DNA from: JBMYZL01 sp965661765
Lineage (GTDB): Bacteria > Bacteroidota > Bacteroidia > Flavobacteriales_D > Sanyastnellaceae
Direction: 5' to 3'
Assembly (NCBI GenBank): GCA_965661765.1
Contig: CBFIFE010000007.1
Coordinates: forward strand, 1-64,000
Length of the DNA stretch: 64,000 nt
The notes beneath the pieces are model-generated. The model was not told the origin of the DNA. It did no database searches and saw only the letters and a list, made by a program, of their open reading frames with translations. Below, piece after piece: positions 53,201-60,553 of this stretch (its first letter is position 1; each line of letters begins with the position of its first letter). A program made the position numbers and the translations under genes.

Positions 53201-54089
53201 AGATGATGGACCCCACAGGGGTGCCATCCATCACGCCCTCCACAGCCGTTGTCCCCGTGCAAATCGGACTTTCCAATTCTGTATTGAACAAAGGAAGCGT
53301 GGAAACCAAAACCAGCATGGGATCCAAGTTCAAGGAAGCACACACCCCATCATCATTGGGGTAACTGACGGTGAGTTGAACGGGATACGCCCCGGGCTCG
53401 TTGAATTGATGAGACACATCGTCAGGACCATTCATCACCAAAGTGTCTCCATCACCAAAGATCCACGTCCAGTTTTCAATGCTGTACCCAGGATCCACCG
53501 AGCTGCCCAAATCTTCGAAGGAAACTTCGTCTCCCACACAAATGGAAGTCGCTGGAATGTTGTTCACCAAATCCGTGGGTCCTTGAATGCTCCCTGCCGA
53601 AACAATGTTGGCGCAAGGCGTTCCGCACTGAATGCTTCCTTCCCAACCCGCAAGACCAGCAGTGTTGTTCGAAGGCGAAATCAACTGGAACGTCAGACAT
53701 CCGGACGTGTTGTTCACCGTCGAGGAAACCTGAAGCCCCTGCAGTTGCGTGCCTGTATAACTGCCCAACGATGTTGCCCCCGTGTTGTCCCCGTCGAAAA
53801 TCAACAAATAATCGCTGTTGTTGGGGTTCGCGCTCGAGAAGATGTTGAAGGCCAAAAAATCGATGCTGATGAAGTCCGTCGCATTGTCAGGGCAAATGGT
53901 GAAAGTGAGCTCCGCACCTGTATATGCCGCATTGTTTCCATCGTCCCGGAAAATGCCCTCGCACGCATTGATTGTGCCATCTGCCATGGGGAATGAAGTT
54001 TGGCCCAAAGCCCAAACAGACAACAAACAAAATGCCGCCGCTCCCACCACTCGCCTCTTCAGTTTGTCAACTCGCAAAACAATGTTCAT
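50274..54089 (-). CDS. Giant secreted PKD/CUB-like/P-domain protein with T9SS type B domain, paralogue 1
   Basis: 1271 residues with the same architecture as its downstream neighbour. Signal peptide about 1-29 (VVGAAAFCLLSVWALGQ). CUB-like (31-155, SDYLLIFDGDNTGATSLG), PKD (about 160-270, WTWIFGDGDTLVM), P-like domain (about 345-490, MEHSYLGDLDINISCPNG; LNGTWEFCFTDYLG), second CUB-like (about 595-720, FDEFYVYDGPDNASPLL), strand-rich repeats, PKD pair (FYWTFGDGSVLTTG; FLWEFDDLATS) and CHU_C (1187-1271, FIPTGFTPDQDGLNDGW, FDRWGRVVFES). The gene lies 144 bases downstream of the PKD-CHU_C membrane protein on the same strand. Together they suggest an exported surface array under common control. 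Confidence 0.92.
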   Translation of the reverse strand: MNIVLRVDKLKRRVVGAAAFCLLSVWALGQTSFPMADGTINACEGIFRDDGNNAAYTGAELTFTICPDNATDFISIDFLAFNIFSSANPNNSDYLLIFDGDNTGATSLGSYTGTQLQGLQVSSTVNNTSGCLTFQLISPSNNTAGLAGWEGSIQCGTPCANIVSAGSIQGPTDLVNNIPATSICVGDEVSFEDLGSSVDPGYSIENWTWIFGDGDTLVMNGPDDVSHQFNEPGAYPVQLTVSYPNDDGVCASLNLDPMLVLVSTLPLFNTELESPICTGTTAVEGVMDGTPVGSIIWTDAPSYDAPTISPTGFDGGFTYCSQLELDVFPAGSVLESCEDLIQIDAFMEHSYLGDLDINISCPNGTTVTLQTQGGAGTFLGEPVDVEDDLTEGNCYGYGWSETSTLGQIELPENATQVSYTDALGNPMTGNIVNPGIYEPEGTLCDLVGCPLNGTWEFCFTDYLGADNGFVCTWNLILNPDLYPGAIVIEPEIVTAEWDLGPYAGSSDIDVAVDPDNPLVLDISASAAGTYPFVFNIVNDFGCTADTTVVLEVLDPPVISAGPDLTICGDGNLQAFVPGLPAPVCSEDAGAYTHCYESNTTSSFTYCPDAGSEGSTFMTIEFLAGSVENVFDEFYVYDGPDNASPLLVTAPFYGDNGDLTGLSWTASGPTGCLTMEVVPDFTVDCQSSDFIEEWEYIVGCTNTGDVNWAWTPEEFLQSSTGPSPALGDIGFDPVTFEVFGEWSFLPGCGSTDQVTVGAGFNIDVTSANPTCFQNDGSIDVVLNIYNSDGPWNVTLWDADSGNQITTAFTASGLNPVGFSGLTAGNYEVVVADPTCEIIETLSLVAPAVPDLVVSQDTTICLNGEALLSAELVPAQTDEVYAWSTNELGNQISVGPNGDAYYTVQATYDIGCQSESEIIWVTLHDPLAVTLEPGGAVCPGDSIWVGVNAVSGGVAPYNYTWTGVPGASGDGFWASPDVTSFACVQVTDACESPAVDQCVELLVPDAVNADFAADTLGGCFPLVVNFSSNAAPGNDPVASFYWTFGDGSVLTTGVSPDAAHSYIETGVWTVTSTLTTEAGCVYTHTAEDLVTTFQQPIASFLGEPLITALPLTRVEFYNYSSFANSFLWEFDDLATSEAYETEFTFPDNQPGIYEVTLHAMNDWGCHSEVTRNVLVNESFTLFIPTGFTPDQDGLNDGWAISGIDVDESDFHVQVFDRWGRVVFESRNIHEVWQGDNQAGDYYVADGTYSYVIITRSLATGDRKELFGTVTLTR

Positions 54090-54233
54090 AAGGGTTCATT
54101 TCAGCAGATTTCCGGCTGCAAAGAAAAGACACATCTATTGCAGAATGGTTGCACGAAAGAAAAGAGGTGCCGCGCAGCAAAATGCTCGACACCCCACGTA
54201 TTCTTCAAGTCTAACCCATGGAATCCGACGCAC

Positions 54234-55616
54234 TCAACGCTCAATCCGTATGTTGTCAAAAAAGAACGCCGGCAGGCGGTGTTTCTGATTGATTTTCAAC
54301 ACCCAAGAGTAAACAGCACCCGACATGGCCATTTTCCCTTCCGAAGTCAAACCCGTCCATGGAGATTGCGCATCCGTGGTTCGAAACACCTCGTTGCCAT
54401 CGGCGTCAAAGATTTTCAATTCCCAATCGCCGGATACTTCGTGGACGATCCCAGGAAGGAAGGCATCATAACGGCCATCTCCATCTGGCGAAAACAAGCC
54501 TGGTGCTTTGGCGTTGTGCCTATCGCCCAGAACAAAGTTCCGTTCCTCAGAGTCCTGACACCCGTAGGCATTGCTCACGACCAAATGCACTGCATGTTCA
54601 CCTTCGCGTGCAAACATCTGTTCACTCCGATCGAGTCCCTTTCCATCCACCAACCAAGTTGAACTTGACGAACCAATGGTTTGGTCGACGTATTTCACCA
54701 AAAGACCTTCCCCATTGGGATCCAAGGTGGCATCCCAGGATAGGTCGGCCTCTGGCTTGGGACGAACCACAATCATGTTCTCCACGGTTTTTGTTCGAAT
54801 CATCCCGTTGTCACGAGACCGAAGAGAAATGGTGATGTCATAGGTCCCCGGGCTTTTGAATACGTGTGTGGGGTGCGTTTCGTTGCTGAAATTGCCATCG
54901 CCAAAGTTCCAAAGGACCGACCCGTCGAGGTCCCCATCGCCAAGCGAGAAACTCACTTCAGTGCCCTCGCAGGCCTCCTGGACAGAGGAAGCCAACCGCT
55001 CCAAAACGTCATCTTCTTCCGTGGCGGCCGCATCTGCGTCTTCGCCCCAATCGCTGGCGGAAGCCTTTGGCGTCTCGTCCACTTCGGACCGATCGGAAGA
55101 CACCGCTGGAGCGGCCGCAACCAGCGCCTGCTTGCTCACAGGAGGTGCTTCGGGAGAATTGTCGGCTTTTTCTCCAGTTCCCGTGTCATCCGCTTGTGTC
55201 TCGCCCGATGACCCGTTGTCGCCTTCATTCCGTGTAAAATTGTCGATGCCAGCAATGCGGACAGTTGTGGAGGTTCTGGCGATCCCATCACGTTCAACGG
55301 CGCCCTCAGACGACGTTGAAACAGGAATCGAGGCGGTTGTTCCTCCCTTTGACTCAGGGAGACTTGCCTCGGACAATGCCGATTTTTCAGACGGCGTCGG
55401 AGTGTTTTGGAGCGAAGCCCAACCCAAAGCACCCAAGGCAACAATCGTTGCTGCCGCAGCCAACCTTCGGGCGAACTGGGTCTGCTGAACCAGTTGGTTT
55501 TGGTGTTTGAGCTGATCCAATCCGGATGAAATGGGCTCAAATTTTCCCGGCGTGACATCTGGCTCGAAGCCATCAAACAAATCACGCAAGTGTTGATCAA
55601 AGTTGTCTCTGCTCAT
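54234..55616 (-). CDS. Anti-sigma-like membrane protein with extracytoplasmic PKD and CHU_C domains
   Basis: 460 residues. About 50 cytoplasmic residues (FDQHLRDLFDGFEPDVTPGK, a pattern seen at the N terminus of Bacteroidota sigma-linked membrane proteins) precede one transmembrane helix (about 51-69). A low-complexity Ser/Thr/Asp-rich linker (about 70-200) leads to a PKD domain (about 205-290, VLWNFGDGNFSNETHPTHVFK) and, after a second sandwich-like region, a CHU_C-like domain (about 375-460: PGLFSPDGDGRYDAFL, LKIFDADGNEVFRTTD, SGAVYSWVLKI). It overlaps the upstream ECF sigma gene by 4 bases. CHU_C normally closes T9SS substrates that begin with a cleavable signal peptide; here it is on an apparently inner-membrane protein with an internal anchor. 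Confidence 0.85.
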   Translation of the reverse strand: MSRDNFDQHLRDLFDGFEPDVTPGKFEPISSGLDQLKHQNQLVQQTQFARRLAAAATIVALGALGWASLQNTPTPSEKSALSEASLPESKGGTTASIPVSTSSEGAVERDGIARTSTTVRIAGIDNFTRNEGDNGSSGETQADDTGTGEKADNSPEAPPVSKQALVAAAPAVSSDRSEVDETPKASASDWGEDADAAATEEDDVLERLASSVQEACEGTEVSFSLGDGDLDGSVLWNFGDGNFSNETHPTHVFKSPGTYDITISLRSRDNGMIRTKTVENMIVVRPKPEADLSWDATLDPNGEGLLVKYVDQTIGSSSSTWLVDGKGLDRSEQMFAREGEHAVHLVVSNAYGCQDSEERNFVLGDRHNAKAPGLFSPDGDGRYDAFLPGIVHEVSGDWELKIFDADGNEVFRTTDAQSPWTGLTSEGKMAMSGAVYSWVLKINQKHRLPAFFFDNIRIER

Positions 55617-56215
55617 TTTGTTTCACTCGTTGTACCCGTCCCCTCATGCGCAATGGATCTCTCCCGTCGAATCTCCTCCAGTATTCGTTTCATATTTCTT
55701 CTGGCCTTCGCCAGGTTCGATTTCGAAGTGCCTACAGAAATGCCAAGTCTTTCTGCAATCTCAGCATGTTCCAGATTGTCAAAAACATACATATTGAACA
55801 CGGCTTTGTACGTCGGCGTCAATCCCTCCATTGCCGCCAAAACATCATGGACAGACAGGCCCTCCCAGGCCAGTGTCCTCTCCTCTTCAGCTGGCGCCTC
55901 AATCAGATGCATCGGATACTCCTCCTCGTTGAGCGTTTGCCCAAGGGGCTCCTTGCGGACATGATCAATGGCTGTGTTGACCATAATTCTTCGAATCCAA
56001 CCTTCAAAAGAACCTTTCGACGCGAACCTGTCGATGCCCGAGAACACCTTCAAGAACCCCTCTTGCACGACATCCTGCACGGCATCCCGGTCAGACACAT
56101 ACCGCATACAGACCCCGAACATCAACCGATAATATCGGTCGAAGACCCAGCGTTGCGACAAACGGTCACCTTGTTGACAACCGCGAATGTGCTTCTCAAT
56201 GATGTCCTCGTGCAT
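55613..56215 (-). CDS. ECF-type RNA polymerase sigma factor (sigma-70 family)
   Basis: 200 residues. Region 2 at about 25-75 (FDRYYRLMFGVCMRYVSDRDAVQDVVQEGFLKVF) and region 4 at about 130-185 (LTPTYKAVFNMYVFDNLEHAEIAERLGISVGTSKSNLAKARRNM) are intact. A 25-residue tail after region 4 is polar. Overlaps the PKD-CHU_C membrane protein by 4 bases, so the two are translated together, as in sigma/anti-sigma pairs. Target promoters are unknown; the two giant T9SS genes downstream are candidates. The upstream region (92 bases) is shared with the divergent mnmA. Confidence 0.93.
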   Translation of the reverse strand: MHEDIIEKHIRGCQQGDRLSQRWVFDRYYRLMFGVCMRYVSDRDAVQDVVQEGFLKVFSGIDRFASKGSFEGWIRRIMVNTAIDHVRKEPLGQTLNEEEYPMHLIEAPAEEERTLAWEGLSVHDVLAAMEGLTPTYKAVFNMYVFDNLEHAEIAERLGISVGTSKSNLAKARRNMKRILEEIRRERSIAHEGTGTTSETK

Positions 56216-56295
56216 GGCTCGCGCCGTCGATGAGACGGAGGGAATGAATGGGGGTTGCCTGACTGAAAACCAAAATCTTTCCGCGCAAGATATTG

Positions 56296-56303
56296 TAATT
56301 TCG
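56296..56303 (+). promoter_or_regulatory. -7 box TAATTTCG, 4 bases before the mnmA start
   Basis: TAATTTCG-CAGC-ATG, identical over 15 bases to the sequence before lemA on the other strand. One change from TAnnTTTG; no clear -33 element. Confidence 0.5.
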
Positions 56304-56307
56304 CAGC

Positions 56308-57498
56308 ATGCGCATCGTGGTTGGGCTTTCCGGGGGGGTAGACAGCAGTGTGGCCGCTGCCCTGCTTCAAGAACAAGGGCATGAAGTCATCGGCTTGTAC
56401 ATGCGCAATTGGCATGATGAATCCGTCACCATCGACAACGCATGTCCTTGGATCGACGATGCGAATGACGCCATGCTCGTCGCGGCACACTTGGGCATCC
56501 CCTTCCAAGTGATCGACCTGTCCGACGCCTACAAGCAGCGCATTGTGGATGTCATGTTCGCTGAATACGCTGCCGGCAGGACCCCGAATCCGGATGTCCT
56601 TTGCAACCGAGAAATCAAATTCGACAGCTTCTTGTCGGCGGCACTCGATCTGGGGGCTGAAGCCGTTGCCACAGGCCATTATTGTCAGCGGGATGTCCTG
56701 AAGACGCCCAATGGCGATGTCTACAGGCTGCTCGCAGGGGCCGATGCGAACAAAGACCAGAGCTATTTCCTTTGTCAATTGAATCAAGACCAAATCCGCC
56801 TCGCGCGATTCCCCATCGGTCACCTCAAAAAGTCCGAGGTGCGGGAGGAGGCACGGCGGTTTGGCTTGCCCACAGCAGAAAAAAAAGACAGCCAAGGACT
56901 TTGCTTCGTCGGAAAAGTCAAATTGCCCGTTTTTCTGCAACAACAACTCGAAGTCAAGCCTGGCCAAATCATCGAGATTTCCAAGGATCACCCCAAGTTG
57001 ATTGCGCGCGCCGAGGAGCGCCGCGCAAACCCCTTGGTGGATGTGTCCGCTGTCGCTTTTGTCCCCGAAGACGGAAAGGCCGTTGGGGAGCACCCCGGTG
57101 CACACTTTTTTACCATCGGACAACGAAAAGGCCTTCAAGTCGGGGGCAAGGAAGAGCCATTGTTTGTGATTGGCCGAGATGTGACCCACAATGTCGTGTA
57201 TGTCGGTCAAGGAGCGAATCACCCTGGTCTGCTGCGCCGGGCCTTGCGCATGCGCCGAGAAGATGTCCATTGGCTTCGACCCGACCGAGCTGCGGCTTGG
57301 CAGATGAAAGGCAATGAAGTTTTTGATGTGCGGTTTCGATACCGCCAGCCCCTTCGGAAAGCCAAGCTCCTCGGCTCTCCCGAGGACGATTTTGTCTGCC
57401 TGTTGTTCGATTCAGCCCAAACCGGAATTGCATCTGGGCAATTCGCCGCCTGGTATGAAGGCGATGCGTGCATCGGCTCAGGGACAATCCACGACTGA
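56308..57498 (+). CDS. mnmA: tRNA-specific 2-thiouridylase MnmA
   Basis: 396 residues. The PP-loop SGGVDSS (8-14) adenylates uridine 34; the catalytic cysteines are in NPDVLCNREIKF and DSQGLCFVGK, which form the persulfide relay. Other family segments: GHYCQRD, NKDQSYFLCQL, HFFTIGQRKGL. It makes the 2-thio group of the wobble uridine in tRNAs for Lys, Glu and Gln, receiving sulfur from a Tus-type relay or directly from IscS-like enzymes (not in the window). An insertion of about 20 residues before the HPGAHFFTIGQ region (AEERRANPLVDVSAVAF) makes it slightly longer than E. coli MnmA (about 370). Confidence 0.97.
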   Translation: MRIVVGLSGGVDSSVAAALLQEQGHEVIGLYMRNWHDESVTIDNACPWIDDANDAMLVAAHLGIPFQVIDLSDAYKQRIVDVMFAEYAAGRTPNPDVLCNREIKFDSFLSAALDLGAEAVATGHYCQRDVLKTPNGDVYRLLAGADANKDQSYFLCQLNQDQIRLARFPIGHLKKSEVREEARRFGLPTAEKKDSQGLCFVGKVKLPVFLQQQLEVKPGQIIEISKDHPKLIARAEERRANPLVDVSAVAFVPEDGKAVGEHPGAHFFTIGQRKGLQVGGKEEPLFVIGRDVTHNVVYVGQGANHPGLLRRALRMRREDVHWLRPDRAAAWQMKGNEVFDVRFRYRQPLRKAKLLGSPEDDFVCLLFDSAQTGIASGQFAAWYEGDACIGSGTIHD

Positions 57499-57593
57499 TG
57501 CCTGTGAAGCTGCATTTCGAGGCTCTTTTTCTGCAATTGTGCAACCTTTTGGCCCGGCAGCGGTTTGGATACCAGAAAACCAACCCTCCCTGA

Positions 57594-60431
57594 ATGATGA
57601 AGAAATTGAAACCCATGAAGTGGTCGTTTTTTGTGCTGGCGGCAGTGGCCTTTGGAGCGACCTCCGCGACCACACTGGCTCAAGATTGTGATTTTGAAGT
57701 TGAAATCCTCCTCACTCCAGGTTCGTGGCCATCGGAGGTTTCATGGGCCCTCGCAGACAACGGCGGAACCATTGTGGCAGAAGGAGACAATCCGGAAGGC
57801 ATCGACGTGGTGACCACTTTTTGTCTCGACACGTCTGCGTGCTACACGCTGTTCATGGTGGATTCTTTTGGCGACGGGTGGAACGGCGCGACCTTGACCT
57901 TCAATGCTGAAGAATTGGGGTGGATGTCGCCTTCGTTCACGATTGAAACCGGCAATGACGCTGTTGCCATCGTCGGTTTCGGTGATTGTGGACAAGGCGA
58001 AGAAGCCGTTGTGAGTGGTTGCACAGATCCGCTCGCTTGGAACTACAATCCACTGGCCACAGAAGACGATGACTCGTGCGAGTATGGCAACGGCGGCGGT
58101 TGGAATTGCGAGTGCGATTCTTCTTGGTACGAACCCGTGTGCGCTTTTGACCCCATTACCGGGCAAGCTCAGGACTTCGAGAATTGGTGTGAAGCAGAAT
58201 GCGCTGGTGCCATTGTTTTGGCAGATGGTGCCTGTGAAAATTTTGGGTGGCCAGGCTGCACCGATCCAGAAGCGCTGAACTACGACCCGAACGCCACTGA
58301 GGACAACGGGTCATGCACGTACCCATGTGCTGAAGGTTCGGAAACTGCCATGATGTACGTATGCACCTTTCAACAAGGCGCCAACGTTTCGCTGACGATC
58401 ACAAACCAGGACACCGGAGAGGTAGTCTACGAGCAAAACGGCTACAGCAACTATGCGATTGAATACCTCGATTTGTGCTTGGCAGAAGGTTGTTACACAG
58501 CGACTTTGACGAATTTGGCAGGTGAGACAAGCTGGTACAATGGCTACTTCTACATCAATGCAGAGGCAGGCCAAATCATCCATGCGACCTTGTCCGATGA
58601 TGCCACCACCATGACCATTGCCTTTTCAACTGACGGAAGTTGTGGCGACATCATTGGCTGTACGGATGCAGAAGCGCCCAACTACAACCCAGACGCGACT
58701 GTTGACGACGGATCATGCTTGCCGACGTGTGAATGTGATGATGAAGCTTACGAGCCAGTCTGTGCTTACGATCCATTCACTTACGAGTTGATCACCTTCC
58801 CCAATTTGTGCGAAGCCCTTTGCATTGGCGCATACGTTCAATTCAATGCTGATTGCAGCAACCCACCGGTCTATGGCTGCACAGACCCGGAAGCCCTGAA
58901 CTACAATGCGGACGCCACGGAAGATGACTACAGCTGCGTGTTCCCACTCCAGTGCGATGAAGCATCCACGTTGGTCACCATCACTTCGAATGTGCTCGAG
59001 CTCGACAGCAACGCATTTGGCGCTGATTTCAATGTCGTTCCTGCGGTGAGCTGGAACATCGGTGACAGCACCGGATTTGGTGTTTACATGACGTACTGGT
59101 ACGATGAATCTCAGGCCATGAACGCCCAAGCTTGTTTGGCCGATGGCTGCTACAATTTTGTGGTCCAACCTGCATCATGGGGGTGGTATGATGAAACGAT
59201 AGATCCTGAGCTGTTCTTCGCGACCGTCACGTTCGATGGCGAGAGCACAAACTATTTCTACAATTTTGAGGACAACGGTTTGACGACTTTTGGATTGGGC
59301 GTGAATTCTCCTGATTGCTCTCCTTATGTCCCTGTTCACGGCTGCACGGATCCTGAAGCCGACAACTTCAACCCATCTGCGAACGTTGACGATGGCTCTT
59401 GTTTCTACTCCATCGAATGTGGAGACGGAGAGTTGACGCTGACCAGTGTCTTCATCCCCGGCTTGTGGGCGAACGAGGTTTCGTTCTATGTCCTCAATGA
59501 AGCCGGTGAGATTGTCCTGAGCGGCGAAGGAGAAAGCCAAAACAATGAAGTGGTCTCACAATCATGCGTGGTCCCCGGGTGTTACACCTTTGTTGCAGTA
59601 GACAGCTGGGGCGATGGATGGAACAATGGCTTGGCGATCTTGGAATGGGGGTCGGGAGCGATGGAATTCGGATTGGAAACCGGAGAGCAATCCAGCACTG
59701 TCTTTGGCATTGAAGCCACAGGTTGTGGCACGCCAGCTCCGCTTGTGGGCTGCACAGATTTGGGCGCGACGAATTACAATCCCTCCGCCACGGAAGACGA
59801 TGGCTCTTGTGAATTTGCCTTCTGCCCCACGAACGAAGTCACCTTTGTGACGGTCATGATGGGAGACGGCATGAATGCTGGATGGTTCATTGGCAATGAA
59901 GAAAACCCAGCAATGGGTGGTGCATCAGGTTTCGCAAATGACAGCCAAACTTGGACTGCCTGCATGGCATCTGGATGCTATGACGTTCACATGTGGGACG
60001 AAGAGTCCAACGGCTGGGATGGCGGCTGGATTGAGGTCTGGATGGACAGCACGTTGATGACAACGGCTACCCTCGAAGACGGAGTCGGCGCCACGATGAC
60101 GCTGGGCATTGATTCGGATTGTGGTGATGGAGAGACCGACGGATGGGGCTTCGGTGGATCACCGTTCGAATGGCCTGATCCGATTGGGTTGGTCCCCTTC
60201 CCCAACCCCACCGAGGGAGGATGGAATTTCGACGGCTCCGGATTCAATGAAATGAAGCCTATTGTCGTCAAAGTGCATGATCTCGCTGGGAAGTTGGTCT
60301 TGGAAGTTCAGAAGGCTCCCACCGGCGGCACCATCCAAATGGAAGACCACCAGCTCGCACCCGGTGTATACACCATCGAAGCGGTCCAGGGCAAGCAAGT
60401 CGGACAGGGCCAGTTGCACGTCGTGCGCTGA
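57594..60431 (+). CDS. Secreted repeat protein with Kazal-like modules and T9SS type A domain
   Basis: 945 residues; ATGs at 57594 and 57597 are both possible. Signal peptide about 1-30. Six copies of a 22-residue motif of the form GCTDPxAxNYNPxATxDDGSC punctuate the protein. Between them lie strand-rich domains (SWGDGWNGATL-like: DSFGDGWNGATLTF, DSWGDGWNNGLAIL, ESNGWDGGWIEVW) and two cysteine-rich Kazal-like modules (CECDSSWYEPVCAFDP... and CECDDEAYEPVCAYDP...), which in other proteins inhibit serine proteases. The last about 75 residues are a type A sorting domain (PFPNPTEGGWNF, KVHDLAGKLVLEV, APGVYTIEAVQG). Exported by T9SS and surface attached or released. Followed by a strong terminator. 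Confidence 0.92.
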   Translation: MMKKLKPMKWSFFVLAAVAFGATSATTLAQDCDFEVEILLTPGSWPSEVSWALADNGGTIVAEGDNPEGIDVVTTFCLDTSACYTLFMVDSFGDGWNGATLTFNAEELGWMSPSFTIETGNDAVAIVGFGDCGQGEEAVVSGCTDPLAWNYNPLATEDDDSCEYGNGGGWNCECDSSWYEPVCAFDPITGQAQDFENWCEAECAGAIVLADGACENFGWPGCTDPEALNYDPNATEDNGSCTYPCAEGSETAMMYVCTFQQGANVSLTITNQDTGEVVYEQNGYSNYAIEYLDLCLAEGCYTATLTNLAGETSWYNGYFYINAEAGQIIHATLSDDATTMTIAFSTDGSCGDIIGCTDAEAPNYNPDATVDDGSCLPTCECDDEAYEPVCAYDPFTYELITFPNLCEALCIGAYVQFNADCSNPPVYGCTDPEALNYNADATEDDYSCVFPLQCDEASTLVTITSNVLELDSNAFGADFNVVPAVSWNIGDSTGFGVYMTYWYDESQAMNAQACLADGCYNFVVQPASWGWYDETIDPELFFATVTFDGESTNYFYNFEDNGLTTFGLGVNSPDCSPYVPVHGCTDPEADNFNPSANVDDGSCFYSIECGDGELTLTSVFIPGLWANEVSFYVLNEAGEIVLSGEGESQNNEVVSQSCVVPGCYTFVAVDSWGDGWNNGLAILEWGSGAMEFGLETGEQSSTVFGIEATGCGTPAPLVGCTDLGATNYNPSATEDDGSCEFAFCPTNEVTFVTVMMGDGMNAGWFIGNEENPAMGGASGFANDSQTWTACMASGCYDVHMWDEESNGWDGGWIEVWMDSTLMTTATLEDGVGATMTLGIDSDCGDGETDGWGFGGSPFEWPDPIGLVPFPNPTEGGWNFDGSGFNEMKPIVVKVHDLAGKLVLEVQKAPTGGTIQMEDHQLAPGVYTIEAVQGKQVGQGQLHVVR

Positions 60432-60457
60432 TCCACTGGTCTCGATTGCCCAAAGGG

Positions 60458-60498
60458 AAAAGCCCCCTTCAGCCATGACTTGGCCGAAGGGGGCTTTT
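60458..60498 (+). terminator. Strong bidirectional terminator
   Basis: AAAAGCCCCCTTC-type stem (60458-60470) pairing with GAAGGGGGCTTTT (60486-60498), 13 pairs, loop of 15 bases. It has a T run on either strand and separates the convergent T9SS gene (stop 60431) from the GT2 gene (stop 60554). Confidence 0.92.
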
Positions 60499-60553
60499 TG
60501 CTGCGCAATGCTCGCGCGAACGGTTCAACGGTCACCTCCACTCATTGTGAGGC

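Noticed and set aside
52974..53996. Plus-strand frame of 340 codons inside giant paralogue 1
   Set aside because: Antisense to the P-domain, PKD and CUB regions of the T9SS protein; composition is basic and lacks domains.
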